64,000 nt of DNA, from assembly GCF_017377395.1 (NCBI RefSeq), contig NZ_CP061800.1, forward strand, positions 5,353,633 through 5,417,632, read 5' to 3'. A program made the position numbers and the translations under genes. Below the pieces are notes generated by a model. It saw only the letters and a program-made list of their open reading frames with translations, ran no database searches and was not told the DNA's origin. The DNA comes from Desulfonema magnum (GTDB lineage: Bacteria; Desulfobacterota; Desulfobacteria; Desulfobacterales; 4be13). The stretch's first letter is position 1. The number at the start of each line of letters is the position of its first letter. This document shows, in pieces, positions 1-9,180 of the stretch.

Positions 1-2
1 CG

Positions 3-1328
3 CTGACCACATCCGCCGTAAAAAATGATGACGGAACATATTCCATCACCGGAAATAAGATATTTATCTCCGGAGGAGAGAATGATCTGACAGAAAACAT
101 TATCCATCCTGTTCTCGCCAGAATACAAGGCGCACCTCCGGGAACCCGGGGCATTTCACTCTTTCTTGTTCCCAAAGTATGGGTGAATGATGACGGAAGT
201 CTTGGTGAATTCAATGATGTGGTTTGCACCGGTATTGAAGAAAAGATGGGAATCCACGGGAACGCGACGTGTTCGCTCACCCTCGGGGGAAAGGGAAAAT
301 GCAGGGGAACGCTTCTGGGTCAGGAAAACAAGGGCATGAGCGCCATGTTTCATATGATGAACGAAGCCCGTCTGCTTGTGGGAATGCAGGGATTCAGCTG
401 TGCGTCTGCTTCTTATATGAACGCGGTAAATTACGCGAGAACGCGAATACAGGGAAAGAATGTTCTTATGCAGATGAGTGATCCCAACGCGCCGTCAGTT
501 CCCATTATCGAACATCCTGATGTAAGACGTCAGCTCTTAACAATGAAGGCTTACGTGGAAGGAATGCGGAGTCTTATCTATTACGTTGCCCTGTGTACAG
601 ATAAGGCCAAAGTCAGCGATAATGAGGAAGAAAAAGCCAAATATAAAGGCTTTGTGGAAGTCCTCACGCCCATTGCCAAAGGCTATGTCACGGACAGAGC
701 TTTTGATGTCTGCAATTATGGCCTTCAGGTCTATGGCGGATACGGATATATCAGAGATTTTCCCCAGGAACAGCTTCTCCGGGACTGCCGGATTACCATG
801 ATTTATGAAGGAGCCAACGGTATTCAGGCCATGGACCTTCTGGGAAGAAAATTAAGAATGAGAAACGCGATGAATGATCTTCTTGAAGAAGGGGGAAAAA
901 CCATTGCCGCGGCCAAAGAGATATCCGGCCTGAAAGACTTTGCGCCAAGAGTGGAAAAAGCAGCAGAGAAGCTGTCCCGGGTGGGGGCCCATCTTAGAAA
1001 AACGGTCATGTCTTTCAAGGCCCTGAACGCGTTTGCCTATGCATATCCTTTTATGGAAGTCTGCGGAGACCTTGCCATGACGTGGATGCTGCTATGGCGT
1101 GCGGTGACAGCGGCTCCGAAACTGGAAAAACTGGTGGGAGCCACTGATTTCTGGGAAAGGCGGGAGGAAATAGAAAAGAATAAAAATGCCGCTTTTTACG
1201 AGGGACAGATGAAAAGTGCGGAATTCTTTATCCATAATATTCTTCCCATTACCATGGGAAAAATGGATGTCATTCTTGAGACACACAGCGGGGCCATAGA
1301 TATTACGGATGTTTCTTTCGGAGGATAG
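3..1328 (+). CDS. Acyl-CoA dehydrogenase, C-terminal part (gene cut by window edge)
   Basis: FAD-dependent alpha,beta-dehydrogenation of an acyl-CoA. The frame is open from base 3 with no plausible start, so the gene begins outside the window; about 440 residues are visible. The first visible residues (LTTSAVKNDDGTYSITGNKI) are the middle beta-domain of the family. The C-terminal alpha-domain carries YGGYGYIRDFPQEQ and then MIYEGANGIQAMDL, where the Glu of the EG pair is the usual catalytic base in the group that includes 3-methylmercaptopropionyl-CoA dehydrogenase (DmdC) and long FadE-like enzymes. A roughly 120-residue C-terminal extension fits that subgroup (acyl-CoA dehydrogenase C-terminal-like). 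The substrate cannot be told from sequence. A terminator-like hairpin follows immediately. Confidence 0.9.
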   Translation: MTTSAVKNDDGTYSITGNKIFISGGENDLTENIIHPVLARIQGAPPGTRGISLFLVPKVWVNDDGSLGEFNDVVCTGIEEKMGIHGNATCSLTLGGKGKCRGTLLGQENKGMSAMFHMMNEARLLVGMQGFSCASASYMNAVNYARTRIQGKNVLMQMSDPNAPSVPIIEHPDVRRQLLTMKAYVEGMRSLIYYVALCTDKAKVSDNEEEKAKYKGFVEVLTPIAKGYVTDRAFDVCNYGLQVYGGYGYIRDFPQEQLLRDCRITMIYEGANGIQAMDLLGRKLRMRNAMNDLLEEGGKTIAAAKEISGLKDFAPRVEKAAEKLSRVGAHLRKTVMSFKALNAFAYAYPFMEVCGDLAMTWMLLWRAVTAAPKLEKLVGATDFWERREEIEKNKNAAFYEGQMKSAEFFIHNILPITMGKMDVILETHSGAIDITDVSFGG

Positions 1329-1337
1329 TTTTCAAAA

Positions 1338-1371
1338 AAAGGGCAAAGCCGGCTTCGGGTTTTGCCCTTTA
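1338..1371. terminator. Terminator-like hairpin between convergent genes
   Basis: Inverted repeat AAAGGGCAAA / TTTTGCCCTTT around a GC-rich loop (gccggcttcggg). It lies 10 bases after the acyl-CoA dehydrogenase stop and 30 bases from the end of the convergent Spy-like gene, so it could end transcription from either side. Its flanking A and T runs are short. Confidence 0.6.
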
Positions 1372-1401
1372 TCGTGTAGGATACTTCCGTATAAACCGTT
1401 T

Positions 1402-1935
1402 CTATTCAGCCTTTTCTTTCTTATGAGCCTTTTCTTTTTTATCACTTTTCATGGGCTTCTTCTTTCTTTCCTGTATCCTCTTCATCCGATTCATCCGACG
1501 CTCCTGAAACATTGCTGTAAGTTTCTGATAACGGTCAATCCCCAGAAGTTTGCGTACCTCAAGCAGATATTTGAAACGTTCGGCCGCGAGGTTTTTGTTA
1601 GCGTCCTGAAGTTTCAGAAACCGGCTCATGCAGCCGGATTCATTAATATTCTTTTTATCAAGAATTTCTTCCAGTTCAAGCTTTTCTTTTGACACGGTGC
1701 TTTTCAAATCAATCATCTTCCGACGGTTTTCCATGAACAACTTGTCAAGCCTGGCCTGTTCCACACTGCTCAGAGCAAGCTCCTTGGCCATTTTCGGCAT
1801 TCGCCACCATTTACCACCGGGTATTGTCAGCCCTCCCATGGCAGAACCGGATCTCATCATATAATCAGATGCCTGTGCCAGACTTATACCGACCGTAAAA
1901 AAGCAAATCAGTATAAAACATACTATTTTTTTCAT
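1402..1935 (-). CDS. Spy/CpxP-like periplasmic stress protein
   Basis: 177 residues starting with a clear signal peptide (MKKIVCFILICFFTVGISLA, cleavage near QA-SD). The mature part is all-helical: an LTxxQ-like segment (ELALSSVEQARLDKLF), then ERF-KYLLEVRKLLGIDRYQKL, ending in a very Lys-rich tail. This is the pattern of the Spy/CpxP/ZraP/CnrX family of periplasmic chaperones and metal or envelope-stress sensors. It is the last gene of a leftward cluster with an ECF sigma factor and its anti-sigma factor, separated from the latter by a 320-bp spacer, so it is probably a sensor or target of that pathway. The function is inferred from family and context; no metal-binding Cys/His cluster is evident. 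Confidence 0.7.
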   Translation of the reverse strand: MKKIVCFILICFFTVGISLAQASDYMMRSGSAMGGLTIPGGKWWRMPKMAKELALSSVEQARLDKLFMENRRKMIDLKSTVSKEKLELEEILDKKNINESGCMSRFLKLQDANKNLAAERFKYLLEVRKLLGIDRYQKLTAMFQERRMNRMKRIQERKKKPMKSDKKEKAHKKEKAE

Positions 1936-2078
1936 TCCTGTCTCCTTTTAGTTCCCTGTTCATGTTAAGTTTGGTTCTGATTCGTCAGAAACAATTATCA
2001 GGCGCTGTCCGGTCCCGAAATCAGCAAGCGATTCAGCATACTTTCGCTTTCAGCCGGGAGACTGATCTTCCGGATCCC

Positions 2079-2173
2079 GCTACAGGAATTTTGTATAAGA
2101 AGAGGATTTATACTAAGAAAATTTTTTTATCCTTTTCTTATGAATTCCTATTCTTATACAAAATCCCTGTAGC
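2079..2173. repeat. 95-bp palindromic element
   Basis: Imperfect inverted repeat: the outer arms, from gctacagg through TTTTGTATAAGAA, pair with TTCTTATACAAAA and cctgtagc with one mismatch, around an AT-rich centre. It sits in the spacer between the anti-sigma gene and the Spy-like gene and could be a small non-autonomous element or an attenuating hairpin. Confidence 0.65.
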
Positions 2174-2255
2174 GAAAGGGAGGAACTGATCTGTGATATT
2201 GGATCACGGCTTAATAATTTATTTTTACGAATGTCATAAAGCTCGCTTTTCTGGC

Positions 2256-2798
2256 TTAACTAATTAAATGTATCAGACGGACCGGACGGGCCGAACCTGT
2301 GGAACGAATCTGATTTTCTTCCAGCGGAACAACAAACTCCAAAAATTCATCGCCAAAATACCCATAAGATTCTCCGGCAATGTCCATATAAAGATCAGGC
2401 AGAGCATATTCTTCCACCACACGGATTTCAACCACAAGTTGTGAATCATCTTCCATTTCTCCGACAGCCTGAGTCATTCGGTTTTCCTGAGAAACAGGGA
2501 ATGGTGATGACCACCAGATTCCCATTATCAGCAGGACAAGGGCGAACCCCGAGACAAAAGCCGGCCGCAGCCAGTTGCGGAATATCTGAACAACAGGTAC
2601 CGGTTTTTCCCGGGGCAAAGGCGAAAATGCTTTTGTCATGTTCCCGAGGTTATTCAATTCCTGTTCAAAGTGGCGTTTTCTTTCCTGACATACGGGACAT
2701 GAGGAGAGGTGATTTCGCACGGCCGGGGCCAGGTCATTTTCATCCACAACAGACCAGATGAGCTGGTCTTCATCCAAATGGATGGTTTTAGATTTCAC
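2256..2798 (-). CDS. Zinc-finger (ZAS) anti-sigma factor
   Basis: 180 residues. The N-terminal cytoplasmic domain has NHLSSCPVCQ, the HxxxCxxC core of the zinc-binding anti-sigma domain. A single membrane helix follows at about residues 77-95 (FVSGFALVLLIMGIWW), then a periplasmic tail of about 85 residues. The start codon overlaps the stop of the upstream sigma factor gene by 4 bases (ATGA), showing translational coupling. The expected role is to hold the ECF sigma factor at the membrane until an envelope signal releases it. No DUF3379 or RseA domain was recognised in the periplasmic tail, so the signal is unknown. Confidence 0.8.
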   Translation of the reverse strand: MKSKTIHLDEDQLIWSVVDENDLAPAVRNHLSSCPVCQERKRHFEQELNNLGNMTKAFSPLPREKPVPVVQIFRNWLRPAFVSGFALVLLIMGIWWSSPFPVSQENRMTQAVGEMEDDSQLVVEIRVVEEYALPDLYMDIAGESYGYFGDEFLEFVVPLEENQIRSTGSARPVRLIHLIS

Positions 2799-3385
2799 GG
2801 TACACCTCCTTTCAGAAGATCATGGAGTCCGGGAGTCTGTCTGAATTTTTTCAAGGCTCTGTACAAATGGGTCTTGACCGTGCTTTCATTTTTTTTCAGG
2901 GTCTCGGCAATCTCCCTGATTCCCAAATGATCTGCAAATCGCAATATGAACACTTCCCGTTCCCATCGCGGCAGCCCCTCTGTAAACTGACGGAACTGTT
3001 CCCAGAATTCTTTTCGCATCAGTTTGTCTATGGGATCATCATCATTCTGACTGATTTCCTGATAAGACTCATCAACTTCCGTACTTGTTCCAAAAAAATT
3101 CAGAATGCTTTTTTTACGATAAAAATCTTTGATACGGTTTAAAGCAATTCGAAACAGCCACGATTTGAACCGGCTCGTTTTTTTCAGGCCCGGCAGGCTT
3201 TTAATCATTTGCATAAAAATCTCCTGGGTGAGGTCCTCAGCGTCCATGCGTGAGCGGGTTCGATAATACACCATACGAAAAATATCCTCATGGAAAAGCA
3301 TTACCAGCTGATCCGTTGAATTCCTGTTTCCGTGTCTGGCTTTATCCACCAGTTCCGAAACCTGCTGATATTTACTATCTGCCAT
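2795..3385 (-). CDS. ECF (RpoE-type) RNA polymerase sigma factor
   Basis: 196 residues. Region 2 is visible as FRMVYYRTRSRMDAEDLTQEI, with the conserved DAEDLTQE, followed by FKSWLFRIALNRIKDFYRK. Region 4 has LPRWEREVFILRFADHLGI and the helix-turn-helix IAETLKKNESTVKTHLYRAL. Group IV sigma factors of this length lack regions 1 and 3. It is the first gene of a probable operon with its anti-sigma factor (4-base overlap) and a Spy-like protein, an arrangement used for envelope or metal stress responses. The about 600 bp upstream are intergenic and no autoregulated promoter could be assigned by eye. Confidence 0.9.
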   Translation of the reverse strand: MADSKYQQVSELVDKARHGNRNSTDQLVMLFHEDIFRMVYYRTRSRMDAEDLTQEIFMQMIKSLPGLKKTSRFKSWLFRIALNRIKDFYRKKSILNFFGTSTEVDESYQEISQNDDDPIDKLMRKEFWEQFRQFTEGLPRWEREVFILRFADHLGIREIAETLKKNESTVKTHLYRALKKFRQTPGLHDLLKGGVP

Positions 3386-3798
3386 CAGACCAGAAATCCC
3401 CCCCTTTTAATCTCGGCGTTCCGGGCAGAGACATTATCAAATGCGCTATTTCCGCTTATCTCCCGGATTTTATTTCTGAAAACCGAAGCCGCATCCAAAA
3501 GAAACGGAGCCTTGCCAATTTTTTCCGACCATATCCCCGAACCTCCTTTTTTATGACTGTTTTGACTTATATGACGAATGTTCCTGTGATTTTGTTTACA
3601 ATGATACAAAATTATTCCACCTGTAAATTTCTGTGATATGGTCTGAAATCATTTTTTGACATATGTAAAATCAAAGAGTTATCTCAGAAAGTATGTGTCA
3701 TCACAGGAAAATTACAGGTGGGAAATTTTTAGGGCAGTCGCAGGGCAGATACGACGGACAGGGGAAGACACCCGGGTTTTTCCGACTGTGCGACCCCA

Positions 3799-3953
3799 TA
3801 TGCATCAGGCTAAGAATGCCGGACGGGGTTTGCAACCCCGTCCGAAACGTTTGTTTTCGGGGGTCGGAAAATATTTCGGACGGGGTTGCAAACCCCGTCC
3901 GGCAGATCACGGATTAATAAAAACAATGAGTTACGATCTTAGCCTGATGCATA
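3799..3953. repeat. Nested palindromic element, 155 bp
   Basis: Outer arms TATGCATCAGGCTAAGA (3799-3815) and its exact complement (3937-3953). Inside, two copies of the self-complementary GGACGGGGTTTGCAACCCCGT type (3821-3843 and 3878-3900) are themselves arranged head to head. No coding function is evident; the ORFs across it (about 144 codons) show no protein-like composition. Confidence 0.7.
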
Positions 3954-4052
3954 TGCTGTGCGACCCCCCCGGGTTTCTTCGCGGCCCCGAACACAGCCAG
4001 GAAATTTTTAGGACTGCTGAGAATGGCTGTTTTTCAAAAACACTCAAAAGAA

Positions 4053-4363
4053 TTGGCATCCTTCATTTAGTAGTTTACACTTTCAGCTAAAATGAATTTT
4101 TTATGTTTTTTTTAATTCATGATAATTTTGATTATTTTTATAATATAAACAACCTATTACAAAAAAAACTACAAATTTTGTAGTTAATTTTAGCTAATCA
4201 TGTTTGAAGTGTGTAAAAAACTACAAAATTTGTAGATTTTACAATATCTATTTGTAAATATTACTTTTATTTAGCTACAAAATTTGTAGATTGAAAAAAA
4301 ATGGACTTTTTTTCAAATCACCAAAAGTGTAAAGTACTTTTGGGCAAATATGAAGGATGCCAA
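4053..4363. repeat. AT-rich element with terminal inverted repeats upstream of the kinase
   Basis: TTGGCATCCTTCAT at 4053-4066 is the exact complement of 4350-4363, and the similarity continues inward (tttacacttt paired with aaagtgtaaa). The interior of about 280 bp is very AT-rich and holds three identical palindromes described separately. The overall form is that of a MITE-like insertion. Its right end overlaps the long alternative N-terminus of the histidine kinase, which is another reason to prefer the downstream start at 4428. Confidence 0.6.
4169..4289. promoter_or_regulatory. Three phased CTACAAA-N-TTTGTAG palindromes, possible operator array
   Basis: The 15-bp dyad CTACAAA-N-TTTGTAG occurs at 4169-4183, 4221-4235 and 4275-4289. 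Spacing is 52 and 54 bp, close to five helical turns, so all three would face one side of the DNA. The array ends about 140 bp before the kinase start. The dyads and their spacing are directly visible; operator function is inference. Confidence 0.5.
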
Positions 4364-4427
4364 AGAATTGACCTTTTTCCGTAATTCTGGCATAAATGTT
4401 TTTGATAAAGTATCGGAGGGTGACTTT

Positions 4428-6098
4428 ATGGCAAAAAAAACAATCTATGAAGATTTGGAACAAAAAATCAGCGAGTTAGAGAAAAAAATTTCTGAACACA
4501 GATACGCGGAAAAAATGCTGATAATATCTTATAATGAACAGAAGCGACAGACAGAGCAACAAATCGCCGAACTGACAAAAGCAAATAATGACCTGAAGAA
4601 AAGATTGGAAGACTGTAAGCAGACTGAGGCCGCGCTGAGGAAAAGCAATGGCAGATACAAAGGAATATTCGAATTCACCAAAAACAGTATCGCAGTTTAT
4701 GAAGCCATAAATGACGGAGAGGATTTTATGTTTGTGGATTTGAACACATCGGCCGAACACATGGAAAATCTTAAACGAGAAGAAGTTATTGGAAAAAGTG
4801 TCCTTGAAATATTTCCGAAGTTCAGATCGTTCGGTCTTTTTCAGGTGTTTCAACGGGTCTGGGAGACAGGAAAAACTGAATATCATCCGATCAGCATGTA
4901 TGAAGATGAACAACGCAAAGGATGGCGGGAGAACTTTGTCTATAAGCTGCCTTCAGGAGAAATTATAGCAATCTATAATGATAAGACAGATCAGAAACAG
5001 GCCGAAGATGCCCTGAGAAAAAGCGAGGCCCAAAAAAAAGCCATACTTGACGGAATCACCATAAATCTTGCTTTTGTTGATGAAACCCTTTCAATATTAT
5101 GGACAAACAAGGCCGCTGAAAAGTCTGTTAGTAAATTCCCTGAGAAAATGCTCGGACATAAATGCTATGAATTATGGGCTGATTCGAAAAAAATTTGCAA
5201 TAACTGCCCTACAGCAAGGGCATTTAAAACAAAAAAAACAGAAGTGTCCATAATGTGTATGCCGGATGGAAGAGTCTGGCATGAAAAAGCTGAACCGGTT
5301 TTTGATGAGAGTGAAAAAATGATCGGTGTTGTTCAGATAGCAAAAGATATTACAGATAAAATTCGTCTCCAGGCCCACCTCCAACAGGCCCATAAAATGG
5401 AGGCTATCGCTTCTCTGGCCAGAGGGATCGCCCATGAATTCAACAATGCTTTGTTTGGTGTTACCGGAAACCTCGAACTGCTTAAAATAGCTTCAGCCGG
5501 GAACCAAAAAACAGATAAATATATTCACTCAATGAGTCACTCTGTCAGACGAATGACCCGTCTGACCGAACAACTCACAGCTTATGCTCACGGCGGAAAA
5601 TATCAGCCTAAAACCATATCGCTGAGTGATTTTGTAGAAGACACATTGCCTCTGATTCGGCACACCGTGAATCCCTCTGTCAGTATAACCACGGAGCTGG
5701 ACAAGGATATCCCCAATGTCAATGTTGATGTTCACCAGATGGAAATGATCCTTTCAGCCGTAATAAGCAACTCAGCAGAAGCAATTGACGGCAAAGGCCA
5801 TATTCATATTCTTATTGCAAAAGAAGATTATGACGAGGAATATAAAAAATTTCCTAGCGGCTCCGATCCTCAGGGTTATGCCTGTCTGATAATCAAAGAT
5901 ACGGGAAAAGGCATGGATGAGGAAACAAAGTGCAGAATATTTGAACCCTTTTTTACCACCAAAAAAAAATTTCACGGACGGGGACTCAGTATGGCAGCTG
6001 TGTATGGTATTATCAATGATCACGATGGCCGAATTTCGGTTGAATCCGAAGTGGGAAAAGGAACTGAGGTTTACATCTGTCTGCCCATTGTTAATTGA
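4428..6098 (+). CDS. PAS-domain sensor histidine kinase (soluble)
   Basis: 556 residues from the ATG at 4428, chosen because CGGAGGG lies 7 bases upstream; an in-frame ATG at 4350 would add 26 residues that read into an inverted repeat. Order: coiled-coil (residues 1-70), PAS (about 75-190), second PAS (about 205-315, with YELWADSKKICNNCPTARAF, two Cys worth noting), dimerisation box with phospho-acceptor His in GIAHEFNNALFGVTGNLELL, and HATPase with N box NSAEAI, G1 DTGKGMDEE, F box FEPFFTTK and G2 GRGLSMAA. There is no membrane segment or signal peptide, so it senses a cytoplasmic signal, possibly redox or a small ligand. No partner response regulator is adjacent. Confidence 0.88.
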   Translation: MAKKTIYEDLEQKISELEKKISEHRYAEKMLIISYNEQKRQTEQQIAELTKANNDLKKRLEDCKQTEAALRKSNGRYKGIFEFTKNSIAVYEAINDGEDFMFVDLNTSAEHMENLKREEVIGKSVLEIFPKFRSFGLFQVFQRVWETGKTEYHPISMYEDEQRKGWRENFVYKLPSGEIIAIYNDKTDQKQAEDALRKSEAQKKAILDGITINLAFVDETLSILWTNKAAEKSVSKFPEKMLGHKCYELWADSKKICNNCPTARAFKTKKTEVSIMCMPDGRVWHEKAEPVFDESEKMIGVVQIAKDITDKIRLQAHLQQAHKMEAIASLARGIAHEFNNALFGVTGNLELLKIASAGNQKTDKYIHSMSHSVRRMTRLTEQLTAYAHGGKYQPKTISLSDFVEDTLPLIRHTVNPSVSITTELDKDIPNVNVDVHQMEMILSAVISNSAEAIDGKGHIHILIAKEDYDEEYKKFPSGSDPQGYACLIIKDTGKGMDEETKCRIFEPFFTTKKKFHGRGLSMAAVYGIINDHDGRISVESEVGKGTEVYICLPIVN

Positions 6099-6272
6099 GA
6101 ATTGAGAATTGGTCTCGTTTCCACGCGAATCATGGGAACGAGAAAGCGAGAAATAAGAATATGTCTGAATTTTTCATCTGCTGAATCTTTTTTGGAAAAA
6201 AAACTTGATCACCGAATGAAGGATATTATCTTATGGATTAACATAAAAACCATAACATCAGGGAGGTGCGAG

Positions 6273-6632
6273 ATGATGCGACTGGAAGATATACGAAAAG
6301 ATACAGAACTGTTAAATGCCATAGACTGGGACATGACGCCGGAAGAGGCAGTCAGACTTTATCTTGAATGGGGAAATAACTGGGCGCGTGGCAATTATGT
6401 TATCCGATCCAAAAATGATGTGACGCATTATTTTGTGGTAAATACCTGGAAAGAAAAACCGATAATCTATTTTATACGGCGAAATTCGGAAGAAGCGCTT
6501 GAACTGGCTGAAATCACCATGCCTGATGACATGAGCCATCGTTTTCTTGCTTCAGTGGGTCGCAACAAAGGGGTTTATGCTGTTGAGGGAGAAGTAAGAA
6601 ATTGGCTGAAAAAAGAACTCCGTATGACATAA
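6273..6632 (+). CDS. DVU0772-family small protein
   Basis: 119 residues. The start at 6273 is set by GGGAGGTG at 6261-6268; the longer open frame upstream has no such signal and starts in a 7-bp repeat. The protein begins MMRLEDIRKD and contains a WDMTPEEAVRLYLEWGNNWA stretch followed by VRSKNDVTHYFVVNTW-like sequence, which I recognise as the DVU0772 family of small cytoplasmic proteins of sulfate reducers. Its function is unknown. It stands alone, downstream of the kinase and followed by a palindromic element. Its presence supports assignment to Desulfobacterota. Confidence 0.75.
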   Translation: MMRLEDIRKDTELLNAIDWDMTPEEAVRLYLEWGNNWARGNYVIRSKNDVTHYFVVNTWKEKPIIYFIRRNSEEALELAEITMPDDMSHRFLASVGRNKGVYAVEGEVRNWLKKELRMT

Positions 6633-6646
6633 AAACCAGAAAAAGT

Positions 6647-6788
6647 CTCGTTCCCGGGTTCAGCCTCACTCCCATTAAGTTAAGCTTCCGGAGTGCGAAA
6701 ATTATTTTTCGCATCCCTGTCGGAAACTCTTTTTGCCACCCCGGATGCTCCTTAACTTAATGGCAGTGGGGTTCAGCCCGGGAACGAG
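6647..6788. repeat. 142-bp inverted-repeat element
   Basis: Arms of about 38 bp (CTCGTTCCCGGGTTCAGCC through CCATTAAGTTAAG) are repeated inverted at the other end with a few mismatches. The centre contains ttccggagtgcgaaaa and ttttcgca, the same motif as the 99-bp tandem array at 42.8-43.7 kb. It is MITE-like and lies between convergent genes, so it could also act as a terminator. Confidence 0.7.
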
Positions 6789-6813
6789 TGACATACTGAA
6801 TTTAAACCCCCCG

Positions 6814-9081
6814 CTATTTTGTTTTCATAGTAAATGCGCCGTTCCAATATGCACCCGGGGGATTTGCCTTTAATTCTTCGCACCGGGCCAGCATGACTTT
6901 GGCGGGCTTATCCTGATCAGAAGTCAGATCCAAAACCTTTTTAAAAAAATCTCTGGCATTATCCCACTCCTGATTTCTGTATGCTTTCAGTCCGCGGGTG
7001 TAATTTATGACTGTCTCTTTCATAAGATCGTCAGCATCTTCGGCATAGCCCATCAGTTGGTAAATCTTAATGGGTTCTTTTTTTCCCACAACATTTATCA
7101 GGTCTATCTCTCTTGTCATCATACTGTCACCTGCTTCCTCCCGGGTTCTTTCACCGATCAGGTTATAAATGCCATAGACCTTGTTCACCCCTTCTAATCG
7201 TGCAGCAGTGTTTACAGTATCTCCCATCATGGTGTAATCCATGCGTTTTTTTGATCCCATGTTCCCCACGACCGCGGGGCCTGTGAAAAGACCGACCCGC
7301 ATATGAAGTTCGGGCCTTCCTGTTTCTTTCCAGGATTTCCGAAGCTGAACCAGCCGGTTCTGCATATCCGCACATGCTTTGCAAGCGGCTTTGGCCTGAT
7401 TATCAAGCTCATTGGGCGCACCGAAAAACGCAATAATGGCATCTCCTTCGAATTTATCCACGGTCCCTTTATGATGCAGGATGATATTTGTCATTTCCGT
7501 TAAAAATTCATTTAACAATTCCACAAGTTCTTTGGGAGAAAGTTTTTCAGAAATACTTGTAAATCCCTGGACATCTGAAAAAAATGCCGTGATGACCCGT
7601 TCCTCCCCCCCCAGTCCGAGCTTTTCAGGGGATTGAATAAGCTCCTCAACCACTGACGGGGCGAGGTAGGTGGAAAAGGCATTTTTGATAAATTTTTTCT
7701 GTGCGGATTCTGTCAGGTATTTGTATATGGTAATGCTGATGTACAAAAAAATGATCACACAAAGGGGATAAACAAGGTTGAGGATCACCCCCCGGTGTGA
7801 AAAGAAATACTGGCACAGAAAAATATAGCCCATAAACAGAGAAAATGTCACTGCCGCGCCAGATACAACCTCTGTCCGGGGAAGCACAATTCCCAGGACA
7901 ATCCCTGCGATGATAATGGCCATGAGATCAAAAACAGCGGCCCAGACCGGCTGGTGCAGAAAATTTCCGGACAGGATGGTATCCACAACATTTGCATGGA
8001 TTTCAGTACCCGGAAAAACATTCTCAAAAGGCGTGACCCGCATATCATGCGTTCCTATGGCGGTTACGCCGACAATGACAATCTTATCTTTCAGGTCCTT
8101 ATCGGGAACTTTTCCGCTTAATATATCTGTAATGGAAATATGGGGAAAACTTTTTTCTTTTCCCCGGTAATTGATCAGAATTCGTCCGAACTCATCTGTC
8201 ACAACAGGACGGTCCCCGATGTGTACGGCCCGGATGCCGTAATGGGCGATTTTAACCGAAAGCGGCATGTCCAGATAGGCGCTTGCTATGATGAGAGACA
8301 ATGGCGCATACAACTTGTTTTCGAATTTCATGACCGCGGGAATCCACCGCACCACGCCGTCTTTATCAGGAAACATATTGAAAAATCCGGAGTAGTCTGC
8401 TGAATCTGAAATCATCCTGATGTTGGACTGAGGGGCCGCTCCTTGTTTAATGATCATGTCGGATATCTCAACACCCCGGGGACCACATACCAGCTTATAC
8501 AGAGAACCTCGGATATTTTTTTCATGATCAGAAAGTTCCTCCTCAGTGATATGAGCCGGTTTTTCAGCTTCTGTATGAAAAAAATATCCAAGTACGATTT
8601 TTGCTTTGGAATTTTTTATGGCATCAGCCAGAAGCCTGTCATTACTCGCGCGTAATTTCAAATTTTCCAAATAGGTTTCAATCTCACGGGCCTGAACATC
8701 GGAATACGGAAGCTTTTTCTTCAGTTCCTCTATAATTTCAATGAGTTTTTTGCTGTTAATATCCGGTTCAAGAAATCCGATATCAAACGCGATGACTCTG
8801 GCTCCGGCTTCGGAAAGCTTTGTAACCAGCGATGCCAGCTTTGACCTGGGCCACATCCATTTTCCTTCCTCAGCAATACTTTTCTCATCAACCACTGCCA
8901 GAACCACATCTGAAAGCGGAGAAATCGCTCCTCTGGATGCAAATCTCAAATCAATTGTTTTTAATTCCATAAAATCCAGAAAAGGAATTCCGATGGTATA
9001 GGCAAAAACACCGACAAGGATGGCAACCAGGGAAATGAGGAAGGTGATATGCTTTTTTATGAACTTGTTATATTTTTTCAT
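6814..9081 (-). CDS. CHASE2-domain adenylate/guanylate cyclase
   Basis: 755 residues. N-terminal membrane helix (about 12-32), then an extracytoplasmic CHASE2 sensor (about 35-340) with typical VVLAVVDEKSI and DIVFFG-like ARVIAFDIGF segments and a later KDKIVIVGVTAIG. Three closely spaced membrane helices (about 370-460) precede a class III cyclase domain (about 480-665). Catalytic features are present: metal-binding Asp in AFFSDVQGF and in DKFEGDAIIAFFG, and the transition-state Asn/Arg in DTVNTAARLE. A short TPR-like tail (YRNQEWDNARDFFKKVLDL) ends the protein. It should convert an external signal into cAMP (or less likely cGMP). A single-gene unit, flanked by repeats. Confidence 0.9.
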   Translation of the reverse strand: MKKYNKFIKKHITFLISLVAILVGVFAYTIGIPFLDFMELKTIDLRFASRGAISPLSDVVLAVVDEKSIAEEGKWMWPRSKLASLVTKLSEAGARVIAFDIGFLEPDINSKKLIEIIEELKKKLPYSDVQAREIETYLENLKLRASNDRLLADAIKNSKAKIVLGYFFHTEAEKPAHITEEELSDHEKNIRGSLYKLVCGPRGVEISDMIIKQGAAPQSNIRMISDSADYSGFFNMFPDKDGVVRWIPAVMKFENKLYAPLSLIIASAYLDMPLSVKIAHYGIRAVHIGDRPVVTDEFGRILINYRGKEKSFPHISITDILSGKVPDKDLKDKIVIVGVTAIGTHDMRVTPFENVFPGTEIHANVVDTILSGNFLHQPVWAAVFDLMAIIIAGIVLGIVLPRTEVVSGAAVTFSLFMGYIFLCQYFFSHRGVILNLVYPLCVIIFLYISITIYKYLTESAQKKFIKNAFSTYLAPSVVEELIQSPEKLGLGGEERVITAFFSDVQGFTSISEKLSPKELVELLNEFLTEMTNIILHHKGTVDKFEGDAIIAFFGAPNELDNQAKAACKACADMQNRLVQLRKSWKETGRPELHMRVGLFTGPAVVGNMGSKKRMDYTMMGDTVNTAARLEGVNKVYGIYNLIGERTREEAGDSMMTREIDLINVVGKKEPIKIYQLMGYAEDADDLMKETVINYTRGLKAYRNQEWDNARDFFKKVLDLTSDQDKPAKVMLARCEELKANPPGAYWNGAFTMKTK

Positions 9082-9087
9082 AATAGA

Positions 9088-9180
9088 CGCTCAAGAAAAA
9101 GCCGGGTTTTTCGCCCCCCCGGTCATAAAAATATTTTCAGATAAAAAACCCGGGGTTTCAAAATGTATTTTCACGGTAAA
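9088..9180. repeat. Dispersed palindromic repeat, family A, copy 1
   Basis: About 93 bp: starts gctcaagaaaaagccgggt, has an inner GCCGGGTTTTT / AAAAAACCCGG dyad and ends ttcacggtaaa. Near-identical copies are at 11682-11770 and 56233-56324, and an inverted, more diverged copy at 33287-33380. Confidence 0.85.

Noticed and set aside
3656..4090. 144-codon frame between the sigma factor and kinase genes
   Set aside because: It reads through nested palindromes and has composition imposed by repeats (NPVRN/GLQPRPK).
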